Position numbers and translations under genes: made by a program
IMG/VR virus record: IMGVR_UViG_3300047678_000070
Span: 1-30,962 of that record
Length of the DNA: 30,962 nt
Source: a virus
Strand: one strand, 5' to 3'
Shown: positions 1 to 7,756 of the stretch, in pieces
How the letters are laid out: each line of letters opens with the position of its first letter
Position numbering within the stretch: the first letter of the stretch is position 1
Notes under the pieces: generated by a model
Told to the model about the DNA's origin: nothing
Databases searched by the model: none
Seen by the model: only the letters and a program-made list of their open reading frames with translations

Positions 1-142
1 TAATATGCCATACTTCGATGCCACGGTTTCCGTCTGCGTCTGCTCCAAACGATTTGTCGTGGCTTCCATATACGGTCACTCCTGCGGTTACAGTTTTACC
101 AGACCGGGTCTCAACAGTTAATTCCTTGTAGATCGATGCCAT
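1..142 (-). CDS. Partial unknown phage protein (N-terminal 47 residues)
   Basis: The reverse strand reads ATG at 142-140, preceded by a good ribosome binding site (GGGAGG), and stays open to the window edge. The protein begins MASIYKELTVETRSGK and continues with a glycine- and aspartate-containing stretch. No family is recognised and the 3' end lies outside the window. It is divergent from the gene at 284, with a 141-base gap that must hold promoters for one or both directions. Confidence 0.6.
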   Translation of the reverse strand, partial: MASIYKELTVETRSGKTVTAGVTVYGSHDKSFGADADGNRGIEVWHI

Positions 143-177
143 AAGATCCTCCCGATAAAGGATGGTAACTACCTTCT

Positions 178-231
178 TATATATTGGTGAACAGTTTCGG
201 TAGTTTGTATCAACTCTAGACAATTTACTAT
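178..231. promoter_or_regulatory. Divergent intergenic promoter region (weak candidates)
   Basis: The 141 bases between the two divergent genes contain a TATATA box at 178-183 read on the minus strand. On the plus strand there is TTGTAT at 205-210 with TACTAT at 226-231, a 15-base spacer that is shorter than ideal. Neither is a strong match. The call rests mainly on the need for promoters between divergent genes. Confidence 0.25.
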
Positions 232-283
232 CTCAAGGTGAAATGGTATTCTCTAGTTAACCAGAACCACTAATGGAGAGCAA

Positions 284-580
284 ATGAGCCAAGAAATTAC
301 CCTTGAAAAAGAACGTACCAAATTAGAACGATACCTCAAGCGGAATGGATCACCTAATCTTATTGAAGATCTAGGTCGTCTCAATTTGGAGCAGCTCAAG
401 AAACGTATCCAGGATCAAGCTATCCACAAGCAGGACACTATCACCGAAAAACAAAACGATGAAAAGCTCAATGAGCTCAAAGATAAAGTCCGGGAAATGA
501 ACGCAACATACAATGAGCAGATTCGAATGAACGACAAGATCTCTCGGTACATTTCACTTTTGATCAAGGACGTGGGATAA
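284..580 (+). CDS. Small coiled-coil protein, unknown function
   Basis: A 98-residue, highly charged protein rich in Glu, Lys, Asn and Gln. Heptad-like helical segments run over about residues 25-85, so a coiled coil is likely. There is no signal peptide, membrane segment or recognised enzyme motif. The start ATG follows a clear ribosome binding site (GGAGAG). It is the first gene of the plus-strand run that continues to 5752. No function is claimed. Confidence 0.7.
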   Translation: MSQEITLEKERTKLERYLKRNGSPNLIEDLGRLNLEQLKKRIQDQAIHKQDTITEKQNDEKLNELKDKVREMNATYNEQIRMNDKISRYISLLIKDVG

Positions 581-608
581 TCTTTTATATAAACAGGGGG
601 ACTTAACA

Positions 609-803
609 GTGTCCGATCTTTTGGTAACCATTTTAATGTCAGCGTGTCCTATCTCAGTATACGGTGGTACAACAAAATGCCAAGAGTACCTGGTGAATTG
701 CGCGGTAGGGCACAAGGGTGAGATTACCGCGGATTCCATCCGTAAGTGTTTAGAGAAATATCAAAAGGAGTCTCACGATGAGAGTTCTGATTCTGGGGAG
801 TAA
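609..803 (+). CDS. Small cysteine-containing protein, possibly exported
   Basis: A 64-residue protein starting at GTG, preceded by GGGGGA seven bases upstream. Residues 4-17 are hydrophobic and are followed by Cys24, Cys31 and Cys47, with Cys13 inside the hydrophobic stretch. This pattern could suit a small secreted or disulfide-bonded protein, but the N-terminus has no basic residues, so a signal peptide is doubtful. The C-terminal tail is acidic and Ser-rich. Its 3' end overlaps the next gene by 26 bases, and the next gene's ribosome binding site (AAGGAG) lies within it. Confidence 0.55.
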   Translation: MSDLLVTILMSACPISVYGGTTKCQEYLVNCAVGHKGEITADSIRKCLEKYQKESHDESSDSGE

Positions 804-1131
804 CCCGTCCACGAAGGGTGGAACTTGTCCTACAATTCGTAAACTAAAAACCTGGCTTGACGCACTTGATTTAAACATCGTAAGTTTCTGCAACGTCGCT
901 AATAGTCACGGTCCTATAAGTTTAAAGGACGTGAAGCGTGAATACATTCATGAGATTTCTCAGGGATATGATAAAATCATCACTCTCGGAGCGACAGCTG
1001 GTTATGCTCTCAGTCTTATGGGAATTCGTCATTATAGTCTTCCTCACCCTAGCGGTCTTAACCGCAAACTCAACCAACCCGGGTTTATAGAACAAGAACT
1101 TTCAAAGTGCAGGGAGTATTTATGGGCGTAA
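778..1131 (+). CDS. Mini uracil-DNA-glycosylase-superfamily protein
   Basis: A 117-residue protein with the two signature motifs of the uracil-DNA glycosylase fold: LGSNPS at residues 6-11 (Asn9 at the position of the catalytic Asn in MUG/TDG GINPG motifs) and HPSGLNR at 90-96, close to the base-flipping loop HPSPL/NPSGL. The internal strand IITLGATAGYAL (67-78) also fits the fold. It is shorter than cellular enzymes (about 160-230 residues), like many phage members. The possible role is removal or recognition of a particular base in DNA. It sits directly ahead of the presumed base-modification genes and its stop overlaps the next start by 10 bases. Whether it cleaves glycosidic bonds or only binds a base is unknown. 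Confidence 0.7.
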   Translation: MRVLILGSNPSTKGGTCPTIRKLKTWLDALDLNIVSFCNVANSHGPISLKDVKREYIHEISQGYDKIITLGATAGYALSLMGIRHYSLPHPSGLNRKLNQPGFIEQELSKCREYLWA

Positions 1132-2285
1132 GGTTTTTCTCAGACTTTGAAGTCTTCCACTCCAAGCGGATTGGTATTACTAATCTACTATCAAATATCA
1201 CAACCAGAGACGGGTCCCATAAAGGCGGTTGGGCTAGACTCCTCAAGTGCCAACTTCAGAACCTAGGTTACAAGAAAGGTAAGATCCTGGACAACAAAGA
1301 TAATTTGTCTGACTTTGACGTAATCATTTTTGATCTTGGTGCCGAGTACTCAGGTGCCCTTAATATGTTTGGTGGACTAGATGAGAAAGTTTTCAAAAGA
1401 CTCAACGAGATCAAGAATTTCAAGGGTGATCTTTTTTCTTGGCGTAATGACGTTCCTAACCTCTCCGTACTTGAAGGTCGTAGAAACAACGCCTCCAGTT
1501 GCGAAGCGTTCAAAGCAACACCGGAGACGTTTCTAACGGATGTTGATCTGGTTCTTCAAAAGACCAGAACGTTCGACCACGCCTATCCCACCAACAAACT
1601 GTTAATTGGTGACTCGCATACTCCGAGCGTCTGGACCCCGGACTACATGATTGAGCGTCAAGATGGACGAACCCTTTACGGGTCTTTGACCAACTCCACC
1701 ATCCTATCACTTGTGGATAAGTTTGAGGGAAGAGTTATGCACTTGATGGTTCACATGTCAAACATCGACGTTCGGCATCACCTGTGCCGCCAAGACAAAC
1801 CAGAAATTGCTACGGCCAACTTAGCCCAATCTCTTATGTGCACATTGAATGATTTAAGAATGATGCTTGGTATTTCCACTGTCACAGTGTGCCATACGGT
1901 TGGGATCGAGGACGAATCTCGAGAATTACCCAAGACCGGATATTATAAGGGCACTCCCTTCTATGGATCTTGGGAAGAGCGTAACCGTGTCAGAAACATT
2001 TACAACGCAATGGTTGACGAATTAGCTGTACATTTTGGATACGACGTAGTTAAATTTCCTGAAGTCTTCTTCGATGAACAGGGGAAGTTTAAGTTTGACG
2101 TAATGGAGAAACCACAGAGCGTTCACTTGAGCCCTGAGTTCTATCGTTGGGACCTAGATGAAAACACCAACAGATGGAGCACCTATGATAAACCTATTGC
2201 TGGCTATGAGCATGGCTCAGGCATCCTTGCCACACAAGTTAAGGTCACCTGCGATGACCAAACCACCGGAACTACAACCGTGTAG
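1122..2285 (+). CDS. SGNH/GDSL-hydrolase-like protein
   Basis: A 387-residue protein. I chose the ATG at 1122 because AGGGAG lies five bases upstream; the GTG at 1107 has no such site. Three blocks match an SGNH hydrolase fold: IGDSHTPSVW at 162-171 (nucleophile Ser165), HMSNIDVRHHL at 211-221 (like the GEIDxRxH block, with Asn214) and SVHLSPEFY at 333-341 (catalytic His335). Residues 1-150 form an N-terminal domain I do not recognise. Family members hydrolyse esters, often acyl groups on sugars or small molecules. The substrate here is unknown. Its place between a glycosylase-fold protein and a PLP enzyme suggests a step in side-chain chemistry, which is inference. Confidence 0.6.
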   Translation: MGVRFFSDFEVFHSKRIGITNLLSNITTRDGSHKGGWARLLKCQLQNLGYKKGKILDNKDNLSDFDVIIFDLGAEYSGALNMFGGLDEKVFKRLNEIKNFKGDLFSWRNDVPNLSVLEGRRNNASSCEAFKATPETFLTDVDLVLQKTRTFDHAYPTNKLLIGDSHTPSVWTPDYMIERQDGRTLYGSLTNSTILSLVDKFEGRVMHLMVHMSNIDVRHHLCRQDKPEIATANLAQSLMCTLNDLRMMLGISTVTVCHTVGIEDESRELPKTGYYKGTPFYGSWEERNRVRNIYNAMVDELAVHFGYDVVKFPEVFFDEQGKFKFDVMEKPQSVHLSPEFYRWDLDENTNRWSTYDKPIAGYEHGSGILATQVKVTCDDQTTGTTTV

Positions 2286-2478
2286 GGTTTGTTTAAAGGA
2301 CTATTCTGACTGCGTTATCAAAGTGATAAAGAAAAAGCCCACGGACGAAGTTTACGGAATCGAAGAAAAGATGTGCAAAGATCAACTGGACGTTTGTATA
2401 ATCCAGTTCAAATGTAGGATGGTACCAGAAGATGAGTCACAACAACCATATAGTGGACGGAAAGCATCTAGAGCTTGA
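2254..2478 (+). CDS. Small six-cysteine protein, unknown
   Basis: A 74-residue protein in a frame different from both neighbours, overlapping the preceding gene by 32 bases and the next by 47. The ATG at 2254 is preferred over an earlier in-frame ATG at 2158, which would lie deep inside the upstream gene. AAGG lies about nine bases upstream. Cys10, Cys13, Cys20, Cys41, Cys48 and Cys54 could bind a metal (a CxxC at 10-13) or form disulfides. The long overlaps make it less certain than its neighbours, but without it 146 bases between two closely packed genes would be empty. Confidence 0.5.
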   Translation: MTKPPELQPCRVCLKDYSDCVIKVIKKKPTDEVYGIEEKMCKDQLDVCIIQFKCRMVPEDESQQPYSGRKASRA

Positions 2479-3322
2479 CAAATTTGGACCTGATTGGTTC
2501 AGAGAGGTCACTCAAGATTGGCAGGATCCTTATGGTCTTCCAGTAGTTGAAGAACACGAAGGCATCAAAGTAGTTCGAGACGACATGATGGTTGGATCCA
2601 AATGTCGCTTCGCCGACCTACTTGTCCAGTCCATCAAAGAGGACACTCTGGTATACGTCCAGCCACGCGTAGGTTTGGCTGGAGTATCTATCCTCGAGAT
2701 CGCAAAGAAGTACGGCAAGAAAGTGGTTTTGTTCATGCCGTCTTCCAAGCGTATCAGTTTACATCAAGCTTGCTGCATTGAACGTGGAGCAATCCCGATG
2801 TTTCGCAGAATTGCTGCCATGCCCAACCTAAATCTGATGGCGAAGAAGTGGGCGGATGAAAACGGAGCTAAGTTCGTTCCACTCGGTCTCAAACATGAGC
2901 TCGTGGTCGCGTGTGCATCCAGAGTTGCGATGAATTTAAAAGAAGTGTATGGTGAACCTTCTGCATGCTACGTTGCCACATCTACTGGGGTCCTTGTTCG
3001 TGGTCTTCAAATCGGTTGGCCTAACACAGTGTTTTTTGCAGTGACTGTTTCTCGCAATATGAAAACTGGCGAACTCGGCCGTGCGATCCCGATTATTGAA
3101 CCCAAAGAGTTCCAAGCTCCTGAAAGTAAGCCGAGTCTTCCGCCGTTCCCGACCGTCTCTACTTATGATGCCAAGGTGTGGAAGTACGTGAAACAAGGTA
3201 AAGAAATGAATCCAAATGCAAATGTGTGGATGTGGAACGTAGGTCAAGAACCTAAACTCCAAGATGCAACCCTGTTTGACCGTGTAGATTCCCAGCGTAA
3301 CTGGGGAGAGGTTAGAGACTAA
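2432..3322 (+). CDS. Fold-type II PLP-dependent enzyme (ACC deaminase / TrpB-like)
   Basis: A 296-residue protein resembling the tryptophan-synthase-beta superfamily. VVRDDMMVGSKCRF at 47-60 matches the RDD...GGNKxR block of ACC deaminase and D-cysteine desulfhydrase, making Lys57 the likely PLP Schiff-base lysine. GLAGVSILEIAKKYGKKVVL (81-100) resembles the substrate-domain helix and strand that follow the SNH loop. ATSTGVLVRGLQIG (182-195) occupies the position of the Gly-rich phosphate-binding loop, though with fewer glycines. It is slightly short for the family (about 320-340). Family members eliminate or replace amino-acid side groups. Its stop shares one base with the next start, so translation is probably coupled to the aldolase. 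Confidence 0.65.
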   Translation: MSHNNHIVDGKHLELDKFGPDWFREVTQDWQDPYGLPVVEEHEGIKVVRDDMMVGSKCRFADLLVQSIKEDTLVYVQPRVGLAGVSILEIAKKYGKKVVLFMPSSKRISLHQACCIERGAIPMFRRIAAMPNLNLMAKKWADENGAKFVPLGLKHELVVACASRVAMNLKEVYGEPSACYVATSTGVLVRGLQIGWPNTVFFAVTVSRNMKTGELGRAIPIIEPKEFQAPESKPSLPPFPTVSTYDAKVWKYVKQGKEMNPNANVWMWNVGQEPKLQDATLFDRVDSQRNWGEVRD

Positions 3323-3936
3323 TGCTTACATCGATGGGCGACATAATGCGCGAAGCCCACAAGCGTGGCTGGATTACTACCAGAGATGGAAACATCTCGG
3401 TTCGTCGTCAAAGCAAGTTCTATATCACCCCAAGCGGGTGGCGCAAGACAATCATCCACCCAGAGCATATCCTTAAAGCTTATGTCCGTGATGATGGATC
3501 TTTAAAACGTCGAGACGTAATAGGAAAACCTTCCGGTGAACTTGAAATGCACCGCCTACTTCAGACAGTAGACTTTGCTCCGACCTCATGCCGCTCAGTG
3601 GTTCATCTCCATCCAACTTACACAATCGCAGCAATGCACCGAGGATTCAACCTACAAGAATTAGCTGCAGAGTTTCCTGAAGTTGGACGGTACACCAGAG
3701 TGGCTCCCACTGTACGAGTTCTTCCAGTAACGTCAGACATCTTAGCTCGAGAAACCTTCGCAGCCATGACCTCGTGGGAAGATGGAGACGCGCCCATGCT
3801 TATGTTTGATATTGTTGGCCAAGCTGGTCACGGCGTTTGCGCTGTTGGTAAAAGTCCTTGGGATGCATTTGAACACATTGAACGTCTTGAACACGTTTGC
3901 CAGATAGTTTTGGCCTCAGGAGTAAGCCCTAAATGA
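3322..3936 (+). CDS. Class II aldolase/adducin family protein
   Basis: A 204-residue protein of the L-fuculose-1-phosphate aldolase family, about the usual length. Family motifs are in order: DGNISVR (22-28), YITPSGW (34-40), SGELEMH (71-77), VVHLHPTYT (93-101) and GHGVCAVG (169-176), followed by a helix with Glu residues. Metal ligands are therefore His95, His97 and His170, with Glu73 as the catalytic acid/base; all are present, so it should be active. These enzymes make or break carbon-carbon bonds next to a carbonyl through a zinc enediolate. A GGGGAGAGG stretch lies about 11 bases ahead of the ATG. The context (PLP enzyme before, pyrophosphorylase-family gene after) suggests a role in building or trimming a base side chain. 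Confidence 0.8.
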   Translation: MLTSMGDIMREAHKRGWITTRDGNISVRRQSKFYITPSGWRKTIIHPEHILKAYVRDDGSLKRRDVIGKPSGELEMHRLLQTVDFAPTSCRSVVHLHPTYTIAAMHRGFNLQELAAEFPEVGRYTRVAPTVRVLPVTSDILARETFAAMTSWEDGDAPMLMFDIVGQAGHGVCAVGKSPWDAFEHIERLEHVCQIVLASGVSPK

Positions 3937-4979
3937 TTAAGACTGAGTTTTTCCAAGACTTTCTACATTACTATTCCAAGGCTGCAGACTTAGAAGACTC
4001 TAATGTCAGAAATGTCAAAGTCAACGTAAATGATCCATTGATGGACAACATTACCATCTACGATACAGTTCATCGTCGCCAAGCAGGTTTCTCAAAAGCT
4101 CTGGAGGACATTCATGGAGTCAGACAAAGAAAAGACCTTGTCCGCTACGCAGACTTCTCAAAACGAATCGATCCAAAAGCATTTCAGTTTCTACACCTAT
4201 TCCACAGGTTTACTGGTTCAGGCGCCTCATTTCAGCCGACCCTACTCCCTGACGGGAGCCGCAATCCTAAAGAACACGGTTACCACAACAATCACGTTGA
4301 GGAACTGGCCTCTCTTATAGTTCTCAGAGGAGAGCATGGCATTGCTTGTGCACGAGAATATATTTCAACGTGCGTAAAACCAATGGTCACTTCCGTAGGT
4401 AACCAACCACCTTCGTTGAAGAACAGGAACCCATCCAAATATCGTTTGGCTCAACAGTATTACTTTGACAACTTCGCTGAACAATTCGTAGACGACTATA
4501 TGACGTTTTTGATCAATCGTGAATATGAAACCAATCAGCCAACTGGGATTAAAGAGGCTGTTGACTTCTGCTGTGCGTGGCACAAAGAACGTGGTTTCAA
4601 GCAGTGGCACTTCGTCATGACTGCCTTCGTTATGGACACCGCTGAGTATTACCCTGAGTTAGTGGATCCTAAGTCTCATTGCTACTATGGTGCAAATTGC
4701 ATCAGATCCTTCAATTTGATGTTTGAGAAGGAAAAGACTGACAAAGAACGCGGAAACGACTACTTTGAGAAATGTATGACTGAAGTCTGTAAAGCAGTCC
4801 AAGGTCGACCTTATGATGTCGAGGATGTTTGCTGCGACTTCATCCGATATCTCGTGGAGTACGTTCCCAAAGGCTACGATCATTTAACCAGAGAACAAAG
4901 ACTCAACAACTCTACTTTAAAAATTAATGGGGTTTACCCGGAATGGTCTAAATTACGTATGGAAAGGATTCTCAAATGA
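3933..4979 (+). CDS. Alpha-glutamyl/putrescinyl thymine pyrophosphorylase-family protein (clade 3-like)
   Basis: A 348-residue protein. From memory of the family it carries the conserved blocks of phage aGPT-PPlase clade 3 proteins: FHRFTGSGASF (90-100), HGYHNNH (115-121), TSVGNQPP (153-160), MDTAEYYPELVDPKS (234-248), YYGANC (251-256) and VEDVCCDFIRYLVEYVP (296-312). The family comes from phages with hypermodified thymine. Related proteins were shown to transfer amino acids or amines onto a pyrophosphorylated 5-hydroxymethyl pyrimidine in DNA. It overlaps the aldolase stop in an ATGA junction and the following gene in another. The family call is by motif pattern only; the reaction here is inferred. 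Confidence 0.65.
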   Translation: MIKTEFFQDFLHYYSKAADLEDSNVRNVKVNVNDPLMDNITIYDTVHRRQAGFSKALEDIHGVRQRKDLVRYADFSKRIDPKAFQFLHLFHRFTGSGASFQPTLLPDGSRNPKEHGYHNNHVEELASLIVLRGEHGIACAREYISTCVKPMVTSVGNQPPSLKNRNPSKYRLAQQYYFDNFAEQFVDDYMTFLINREYETNQPTGIKEAVDFCCAWHKERGFKQWHFVMTAFVMDTAEYYPELVDPKSHCYYGANCIRSFNLMFEKEKTDKERGNDYFEKCMTEVCKAVQGRPYDVEDVCCDFIRYLVEYVPKGYDHLTREQRLNNSTLKINGVYPEWSKLRMERILK

Positions 4980-5185
4980 CCCATTGGTCACGCCGCCTTC
5001 CAGCCAGGATCTTAAGCCAAATCATGGCTCAATATGGAACTGAGCACATCTCCACGGATCACGTGGTGGATTGGCTTTTGACTCAAGAACTCGACCGACT
5101 ACACAGTGAAAAGTTTACATTCGAATATGACATGAGTAGAATCTTAAATCACATCGGAGATGCCAATGAATCTGATTCCTATTAA
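4976..5185 (+). CDS. Small hypothetical protein
   Basis: A 69-residue protein starting in an ATGA overlap with the preceding gene and itself overlapping the next by 20 bases. It has mixed charge and is predicted helical, with no cysteine cluster or membrane segment. No family is recognised. Its translation is probably coupled to the pyrophosphorylase-family gene. Confidence 0.6.
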   Translation: MTHWSRRLPARILSQIMAQYGTEHISTDHVVDWLLTQELDRLHSEKFTFEYDMSRILNHIGDANESDSY

Positions 5186-5507
5186 ATGTCGCTGCGGTAA
5201 GAATGTAACTAACTTTAAATACAACATTGGCCCGTGGTACATTGGGACTTGCTGTCAGATCGCCGGCTATAATCATCTGGGCGAGCTTCAGTCTAGGGAA
5301 GGTACTTTAGTTAAAAATCCCGCCGAACTTCAAAAAATGACAACTGTTAGAGAAACTATAGTTACGGCTGATTTTGACGGAAATGTACTGTCTGAGCAGG
5401 AAGTAAAGCCTGAAATTATGCAGCCAAAATTAACTACAGAAGACATAACTGCGGAAGTTAAGTCGACAAAGCGCACCTACAACCGCGGCGGAAACATTAA
5501 GACCTAA
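5166..5507 (+). CDS. Small protein with N-terminal cysteine pair motifs
   Basis: A 113-residue protein. Two in-frame ATGs exist, at 5160 and 5166. GGAG at 5156-5159 abuts the first but is six bases from the second, so 5166 is chosen. Cys8, Cys10, Cys29 and Cys30 near the N-terminus may bind zinc in a short ribbon. The remainder is a low-complexity, Thr/Glu/Lys-rich tail without recognisable motifs. Its stop shares a base with the next start (TAATG). Confidence 0.6.
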   Translation: MNLIPIKCRCGKNVTNFKYNIGPWYIGTCCQIAGYNHLGELQSREGTLVKNPAELQKMTTVRETIVTADFDGNVLSEQEVKPEIMQPKLTTEDITAEVKSTKRTYNRGGNIKT

Positions 5508-5752
5508 TGAAAGACCTGAAGATCTTCGAAACCCAGAATGTCGATTTGGCGTCTTTCCTTATGCTGGAAGGCGTCAAGCTTTTGGAATGTCGGAAGTCTG
5601 ATTCCAACAAAAAGGTAGTCGTCTTGAGATTCCTCGACGAAAAGCAGAATTGTCTGGACCTGGAACGAGTCTACTTGAATTCCCAATTCAAGCAATACCG
5701 AGACATCAATAAGTATCTCCTGACCAAGATTCACGAGACCCTCAGAAGTTAG
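5507..5752 (+). CDS. DUF5659-like small protein
   Basis: An 81-residue protein whose pattern (a polar N-terminal strand, DLASFLMLEGVKLLECRK at about 13-30, a central strand KVVVLRFLD, then a helix with LLTKIHETL at the end) resembles the small DUF5659 proteins found in phages and their hosts. Their function is not known to me. It is the last gene of the accessory operon; a new promoter begins about 12 bases downstream. Confidence 0.6.
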   Translation: MKDLKIFETQNVDLASFLMLEGVKLLECRKSDSNKKVVVLRFLDEKQNCLDLERVYLNSQFKQYRDINKYLLTKIHETLRS

Positions 5753-5763
5753 TCCAAATTAGG

Positions 5764-5769
5764 TATAAT
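5764..5769 (+). promoter_or_regulatory. Promoter -10 (TATAAT) ahead of the fiber operon
   Basis: A perfect TATAAT, preceded by TTAGG, lies just after the previous stop and about 70 bases before the first fiber-block ATG at 5839. No convincing -35 box sits 16-18 bases upstream (the sequence there is AT-poor and lacks TTGAC). It resembles the other -10-driven sites in this window. Confidence 0.55.
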
Positions 5770-5838
5770 ATCCTGAGCTACAAGGGTAGTTCATGGTCTG
5801 GTGAAAATTGGGCCGATGGGTTTTATAGAGGACAACCA

Positions 5839-6393
5839 ATGGCTATTGAGAAGAAGTGGAGCGCAGTTCCACCGCAATCTATTACTTCAAACGGTACTCA
5901 GTACGGCCAACTTGGAGTCTCCGATGCCTCGTCCTTTTTCGTCAAGCAAATTGTCAAGCTTTTTTCTGACTCCATTAGTGTTTCCCAGTATCAAGTAAAA
6001 CGAGTCTCATCTGCCCAAAGTCTAGAACTTGGTCCAGTAGACGGTAGCCTCACCGACCGGTCTAATTTGTTAGCGTTCGTCACCACGGATCACCCAATGA
6101 TCAGCGCCGACGAACAGTTCAGACCCGCCATACCTACACAAGACCATCAGCGTGCAGTTTATCAAGAAGAGCCGGTCGTGGCTTTACGAGTGATCCAGGT
6201 TGATTCTTTGGGTAACCCAACATCTGCTACAGGAGCGTCCGGTCTTGCCCCTACGTCCTTTGACGACGTCAAGATTGTGAAGGATTCGAATGGCAACCCC
6301 ATTCAATATCAGTTTTTCCTGGCAAGTGTTTCAGTTGGTAATATTGATGTGTCGTATGATGCCTTTGGGGCATCTGAATATAAGAAGGCGTAG
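5839..6393 (+). CDS. Virion-associated hypothetical protein
   Basis: A 184-residue, Ser/Val/Gln-rich, probably beta-structured protein without signal or membrane segments. The ATG follows AGAGG with a seven-base gap. As the first gene of the fiber/adhesin operon it is likely a structural or fiber-attachment protein. This rests on composition and neighbours only; no family is recognised. Confidence 0.6.
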   Translation: MAIEKKWSAVPPQSITSNGTQYGQLGVSDASSFFVKQIVKLFSDSISVSQYQVKRVSSAQSLELGPVDGSLTDRSNLLAFVTTDHPMISADEQFRPAIPTQDHQRAVYQEEPVVALRVIQVDSLGNPTSATGASGLAPTSFDDVKIVKDSNGNPIQYQFFLASVSVGNIDVSYDAFGASEYKKA

Positions 6394-6621
6394 ATGAGCA
6401 ACCCTATCACCACAATTGCAAAAGACAAAGACGAAGCAGTTCTAAACCCGTTCACCGGGCAATTGGACATGGTTCGCAATTTTGAGCCTAACCGCGTGGT
6501 GACTCACAGCCTGAACCCCGCTGGCAATCCCCTTACAGTGTATGATCCAGTTTCTGGAGCGTATTTTGAAGCTGACGACGCCTTGGTTACAGATAACGAC
6601 GGTAACGTGGTGACTACATAA
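6394..6621 (+). CDS. Small virion-associated hypothetical protein
   Basis: A 75-residue protein starting on the base after the previous stop, with AAGAAGG just upstream. Asn-, Asp- and Pro-rich beta-type sequence, for example NPAGNPLTVYDPVSG, resembles linker segments of phage fibers. Its stop shares one base with the next start. No family is recognised. Confidence 0.6.
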   Translation: MSNPITTIAKDKDEAVLNPFTGQLDMVRNFEPNRVVTHSLNPAGNPLTVYDPVSGAYFEADDALVTDNDGNVVTT

Positions 6622-7310
6622 TGAAACATCGTAATCTACGAGGGGGCGATCTTCATGCCCCATCCTCAGAACTAATTGAAAACAACACCGGCGCAACGAT
6701 CGGCGTCCTGCAAGTCGTTAAATTTAACGGCATGGGAACTCTTTACCCGCAGGTTATCTTAGCCAATAGTGCAACGGATGTGGTCCGGGGTATCACCCAA
6801 TCCTCAATCGCAAATGGTGCTACTGGTTACATCACCTCGTTAGGTCTAATGAACGGCGTGAACACAAGTGCATGGACGGTAGGCACGACGCTATACTGCG
6901 ACATTTATGGTAACGTTACTAGCACGGTGATCAACACGCCAATCGGTAGTGTTCTGTCTCAAGACCCTGTAAATGGAATCATCTACGTCAACAGCATAGG
7001 TATTACTAAAGCAGAACTCAGCGCCCTTCAGTTCCCAGACGCGCTGTCTCTGGAGTTGGCATGGGATATTCTTTACGCGTCTAACTATGCAGAAACGACT
7101 TATGATGGTTCAGGAAAACTCACCCAGTACAACATCTGGGACTCTTCGGCCAAAGCAATTCACATTTTCAATAAAACGTTCACGTACACTGGAAGCAACG
7201 TCACCAAAGTTGTGGTTACCCGAGTACTAGATGGCCAAACTTTAGAAAAAGACATAACATACAACATGAGCAATCAACTGGTTAATGTCACGAGGACTTA
7301 CACGCCATGA
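6621..7310 (+). CDS. Tail fiber protein with shared fiber domain
   Basis: A 229-residue beta-rich protein. Residues about 17-127 match residues 15-127 of the fiber protein at 11999-13486: IENNTG/VENNSG, FNGMGTLYPQV/LNGMGTVYPQV, NTSAWTVGTTLYCD/NTSAWTPGTELYCD and DPVNGIIYV/NPLFGILYL line up in order. This is therefore a mobile or duplicated fiber module. The C-terminal 100 residues contain repeated beta strands like those of receptor-binding tips. It starts at a TAATG junction and ends in an ATGA junction. Its place among the fiber genes supports a tail fiber or adhesin role. Confidence 0.65.
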   Translation: MKHRNLRGGDLHAPSSELIENNTGATIGVLQVVKFNGMGTLYPQVILANSATDVVRGITQSSIANGATGYITSLGLMNGVNTSAWTVGTTLYCDIYGNVTSTVINTPIGSVLSQDPVNGIIYVNSIGITKAELSALQFPDALSLELAWDILYASNYAETTYDGSGKLTQYNIWDSSAKAIHIFNKTFTYTGSNVTKVVVTRVLDGQTLEKDITYNMSNQLVNVTRTYTP

Positions 7311-7753
7311 TTTTAGCTATAGTAAATAACGATGTAGTCACTGCGGTGATTATGACACAAGATGATAGTTCCTACGGACAGTATGCACAAAATGCCCAAG
7401 CCGCCATAGACGTGACCAATTTAACGCCGTGGCCGCAAGTTGGCTGGATATTTACTGGAAACCAGTTACTTCCCCCGAGTGTCTCGTCTTCTGGTAAAAT
7501 AACAAAGTTGGCAATGCTTCAAAGATTTACAGTTCCTGAACGATTAGCAACACTCACGTACGTGGAAGCAAATCCGTCTAGTGTGCCAGCTATATTAATG
7601 CAGAATATTATGGTGGCAACCTACGTCGACCTAAACAGAGCCGATACTCAAGCCGGAATAAATTACTTAGTATATGCAGGATTGATTACGCAAGATAGAG
7701 CAGTTCAAATTTTAACTACGGCGCCATCAGCGCTAGAAATCTACACGGGGTAG
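7307..7753 (+). CDS. Fiber-operon accessory protein (chaperone-like family)
   Basis: A 148-residue protein. Its middle carries VGWIFTGNQLLPP (45-57), a Gly-Trp motif also seen in small fiber-associated phage proteins. The C-terminal half has ITKLAMLQRFTVPERLATL (65-83) and DLNRADTQAGINYLVYAGLI (108-127), a pattern I know from unnamed phage structural accessory proteins where it often reads ITKLAFRxRFT...DLxRADTxAG. The exact role, fiber assembly or attachment, is not known. It overlaps the upstream gene by four bases, so the two are probably translated together. Confidence 0.55.
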   Translation: MILAIVNNDVVTAVIMTQDDSSYGQYAQNAQAAIDVTNLTPWPQVGWIFTGNQLLPPSVSSSGKITKLAMLQRFTVPERLATLTYVEANPSSVPAILMQNIMVATYVDLNRADTQAGINYLVYAGLITQDRAVQILTTAPSALEIYTG

Positions 7754-7756
7754 AAT

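Noticed and set aside
1107-1121. GTG start at 1107 for the SGNH-like gene
   Set aside because: No ribosome binding site upstream; AGGGAG is correctly spaced for the ATG at 1122.
5801-5998. A 65-residue plus-strand frame overlapping the first fiber-operon gene
   Set aside because: It overlaps most of the N-terminus of the better-supported gene at 5839 in another frame and has no good ribosome binding site.
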